A DNA stretch of 64,000 nt from Persicitalea sp963716085 (GTDB lineage: Bacteria > Bacteroidota > Bacteroidia > Cytophagales > Spirosomataceae), in contig OY970288.1 of NCBI GenBank assembly GCA_963716085.1, forward strand, positions 3,720,001 through 3,784,000, given 5' to 3'. Each line of letters opens with the position of its first letter. Within the stretch, counting starts at the first letter, position 1. Of this stretch, positions 62,170 to 64,000 are shown in pieces. A model generated the notes under the pieces. That model was not told the DNA's origin, made no database searches, and was given only the letters and a program-made list of their open reading frames with translations. The position numbers were made by a program, and so were the translations under genes.

Positions 62170-63072
62170 TCACCCTTCGATCTCCCAAACCGAAATGCTC
62201 CGGTCGTCACTAGCAGAAACCAACCAATTACTCTCCGGCAACCACAAGAGCTTATTGATCGAAGTAGCGTGGCCGGCATGGCGGGCGCGGTCCACGACTT
62301 TGACGAGCCGTAACGTGTCGGCCTGCCAGATTTTGATGGACTTGTCCATGCTGGCCGTGGCCAGGTACTTCCCGTCGGCGCGGAAGGCGATGTCGTTGAT
62401 GGCAAATAGGTGCGCCGGAACATCTTGCCATAAGGCGTAGCCTTCCGTAGCGTCCCAGGCTTTCAGGTGGGCATCGCGGCTACCCGTGACTAGCTGCTTG
62501 CCGTCGGGCGAGTATTGCGCAGCGAACACCGAATTGTCGTGGGCCGGAATTCTGGTTTTCAAAGCCAATGTATCGAGGTCGAAAATGCCGATGCTCCAAT
62601 CGCTGAATCCAACGGCCAGTTCACGGTGATGGGGCCGCAGCGCCAGCGTGCGGGCGCTTTTATCGGCGGCTTTCAGGTGTTTCTTTATGGCAAAAGTTGG
62701 GAGGTCGATGACCACGATCACGCCGTCGCCCAAGGCCACGAAGGCGGTTTCCTGCCAGATTTTTATATCAAAAATCGCCGCCGAACTGATCTTCATCGAC
62801 TTGACGACCTTTTTCTCACTGGGGTCGATGAGTTGAATTCCTTCGTAATTTTGCCCCACCCACAGCAGCCCCGTCGTGGCATCGACCGCCAGCGCGTACA
62901 CCGACGACTCCACGCGGGCTACCAAATCGCCCAGGTCGGGCTTGGTGACGTCCCAGAGCACGACTAACCCGTCGCCCCCGGCGGAATAGAAGCCCCCTCC
63001 GGCGGAATCGGCCACTAATGCGTACACGCAGTCGCGATGACCCGAAAAAGTATCTATTTTGCGCACTTTCAT
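62170..63072 (-). CDS. WD40-repeat protein
   Basis: 300 residues forming a seven-blade WD40 propeller: repeats begin FSGHRDCVYALV and end variously in GGDGLVVLWDV, GSRDAHLKAWD, SMDKSIKIWQ and SDDRSISVWEIEG. No signal peptide or extra domain, so it should be a cytosolic scaffold for protein complexes. Divergent from the phosphopantetheinyl transferase gene with 40 bp between starts. Partner unknown. Confidence 0.93.
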   Translation of the reverse strand: MKVRKIDTFSGHRDCVYALVADSAGGGFYSAGGDGLVVLWDVTKPDLGDLVARVESSVYALAVDATTGLLWVGQNYEGIQLIDPSEKKVVKSMKISSAAIFDIKIWQETAFVALGDGVIVVIDLPTFAIKKHLKAADKSARTLALRPHHRELAVGFSDWSIGIFDLDTLALKTRIPAHDNSVFAAQYSPDGKQLVTGSRDAHLKAWDATEGYALWQDVPAHLFAINDIAFRADGKYLATASMDKSIKIWQADTLRLVKVVDRARHAGHATSINKLLWLPESNWLVSASDDRSISVWEIEG

Positions 63073-63112
63073 AGCAAGAGAGGGAAGGTTTAGGAAAACA
63101 AACGCAGACGAT

Positions 63113-63745
63113 ATGCCGCTCGTTCACGCCGAGAACATCACCGAAGAATGCCGCCTGCTGGTTTGGGAACTCACCGAATCAGCGGAAACGCTCCACAAAA
63201 TGCTCCCCGCCGCTGCGGACTTAGCGGAATTTTCGGGTATCTCGCACCCCCAGAAAAAGCGCGAGTGGCTGGCCGGGCGGGTGCTACTGGCTCGGGTCGT
63301 GGACGAAGCGGGCGAAGTCTTTCAAGGTACCTGGAAAGATGAACACGGGAAGCCGTTTTTGATCGATAGCAACCACTTCATTTCCCTGACCCACACGCTG
63401 GATTACGTCGCGGCGGTCATTCACCCGACGCTTCCCGTCGGGATCGACATGGAAAAAACGGATGCAAAACTCAGGCGCACCGCCCGGAAGTTTCTGAATG
63501 AAAGCGAATTGGAGGAAGCGGGGGATTCTTTATCTAGGCTCTGCACGTATTGGTGCGCGAAGGAAGCACTTTATAAGTTGAACGGCAGAAATAAAGTGAG
63601 TTTCAAGGAGGATATAATGATAGAGCCTTTTGATAAAAATATGATCAATCTGAAAGGCCGTCTTTTGGATTCAGAAAGGGAAGTCACGGCTAATTTGCAC
63701 GTGCGTTGGTTCGGAGAATACTGCCTGATAGTAGCGGTCTTGTAG
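63113..63745 (+). CDS. 4'-Phosphopantetheinyl transferase superfamily protein
   Basis: 210 residues, Sfp/AcpT-like: transfers phosphopantetheine from CoA to a carrier-protein serine. Core motifs are the HISLTH-like HFISLTHTLDYVAAVI, VGIDMEKTDAKLRR (metal Asp112 and Glu114) and CTYWCAKEALYKLNG (Trp147, Lys150, Glu151). A carrier-protein gene is not nearby, so the target (fatty-acid ACP or a secondary-metabolite synthase) is unknown. ATG 63113 begins the family homology; the upstream 18 codons overlap the divergent promoter. Confidence 0.92.
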   Translation: MPLVHAENITEECRLLVWELTESAETLHKMLPAAADLAEFSGISHPQKKREWLAGRVLLARVVDEAGEVFQGTWKDEHGKPFLIDSNHFISLTHTLDYVAAVIHPTLPVGIDMEKTDAKLRRTARKFLNESELEEAGDSLSRLCTYWCAKEALYKLNGRNKVSFKEDIMIEPFDKNMINLKGRLLDSEREVTANLHVRWFGEYCLIVAVL

Positions 63746-63767
63746 GGGCGAACCCATGTGTTCGCCC
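63746..63767. repeat. Palindromic hairpin GGGCGAAC-n6-GTTCGCCC
   Basis: A perfect 8-bp stem with a six-base loop right after the stop codon. No T-run follows. The sequence resembles a short dispersed repeat I recall from other bacterial genomes. Confidence 0.6.
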
Positions 63768-63810
63768 GTCGTCGTCAATAGGACAGCAGGTTACAGTGCT
63801 TTTACGCGGA

Positions 63811-63827
63811 TCGCGTTGCAAACGCGA
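63811..63827. repeat. Inverted repeat TCGCGTT-GCA-AACGCGA
   Basis: A perfect 7-bp inverted repeat with a three-base loop in the spacer before the last gene. Function unknown. Confidence 0.45.
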
Positions 63828-63910
63828 AGCGGATTCGACGGTAACAGCCTACCATCGCGCGACGGATCGACCGAATCAAAAGCCGGATTCAATGGGCACA
63901 TCAACTTGAA

Positions 63911-64000
63911 ATGTCTTTGAAGCCATTACTTGCTTTTTGTGTGCTTTCAAGTTGTGAGTCATCACTACAAGCCCAACAATACAAGCTACACCAAAGGTGG
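63911..64000 (+). CDS. Start of an envelope protein gene, cut by the window end
   Basis: Thirty codons in frame from ATG 63911, open to the edge. The start (MSLKPLLAFCVLSSC) looks like a signal or lipoprotein sequence. Too short to assign. Confidence 0.45.
   Translation, partial: MSLKPLLAFCVLSSCESSLQAQQYKLHQRW

Noticed and set aside
62000..62188. Small minus-strand ORF after the WD40 gene
   Set aside because: It overlaps the WD40 3' end and its residues look like translated non-coding sequence.

Overview
The window reads as chromosomal DNA of a Bacteroidota bacterium, most likely Cytophagales (Spirosoma/Dyadobacter-like). The evidence is an adjacent SusC/SusD pair, a PF14905-type TonB receptor, PorT-like barrels, a long LeuRS, C-terminally extended Icd and Ddl proteins, and many promoters with the Bacteroidota -7 element TAnnTTTG (the -33 TTTG is rarely clear here). 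Most genes are GC-rich, but a few islets are clearly AT-rich. I found no rRNA, tRNA, CRISPR array, intact insertion sequence or prophage. Coding is dense on both strands, mostly in short operons of one to three genes.

Layout. 0-5 kb: a very large envelope protein with three barrel-like modules and duplicated coiled coils, then a PorT-like barrel. 5-9 kb: leuS, followed by an AT-rich islet with a HEPN-type (TIGR02391-like) protein and a convergent small antitoxin-like ORF. 9-14.3 kb: an M20 peptidase, icd with two paralogous small proteins, a divergent LysR regulator and an NmrA-like reductase. 14.3-19.4 kb: DUF421 protein, cytochrome c, FAN1-like nuclease, pgk, YceI. 19.5-25.9 kb: TonB receptor, a DJ-1/PfpI protein lacking its nucleophile Cys, an M50-like gene broken by a stop codon, S1/P1 nuclease and two lipoproteins. 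25.9-36 kb: phospho-sugar mutase, a frameshifted GH63-like glucosidase, a long Ddl, NifU-like and Mrp Fe-S proteins, dnaJ and grpE. 36-44 kb: histidine kinase, queG, a RES-Xre toxin-antitoxin pair, a LamG/Ycf48-like secreted protein and a glycosyltransferase. 44-46.6 kb: tesB, rluF, eutC. 46.7-54.3 kb: a polysaccharide utilisation locus (SusD, SusC, a FecR-like stub, a heparinase II/III-type lyase). 54.4-64 kb: DinB-like, NTF2-like, DOMON and MarR proteins, membrane proteins, a SulP transporter, folB, DivIVA-like, WD40, a phosphopantetheinyl transferase and the start of one more gene.

Cooperating groups. The lyase, SusC and SusD should together import and cleave an acidic glycan. Mrp and the NifU-like protein form a small Fe-S carrier/scaffold operon. 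GrpE and DnaJ serve DnaK. DivIVA-like, folB and a small ORF form one operon. MarR and the neighbouring DOMON gene carry nearly identical palindromes and are probably co-regulated. Many spacers hold short tandem repeats of period 7-8, often just before a start codon. These, the broken genes and the RES-Xre and HEPN loci are the least ordinary parts of the window.
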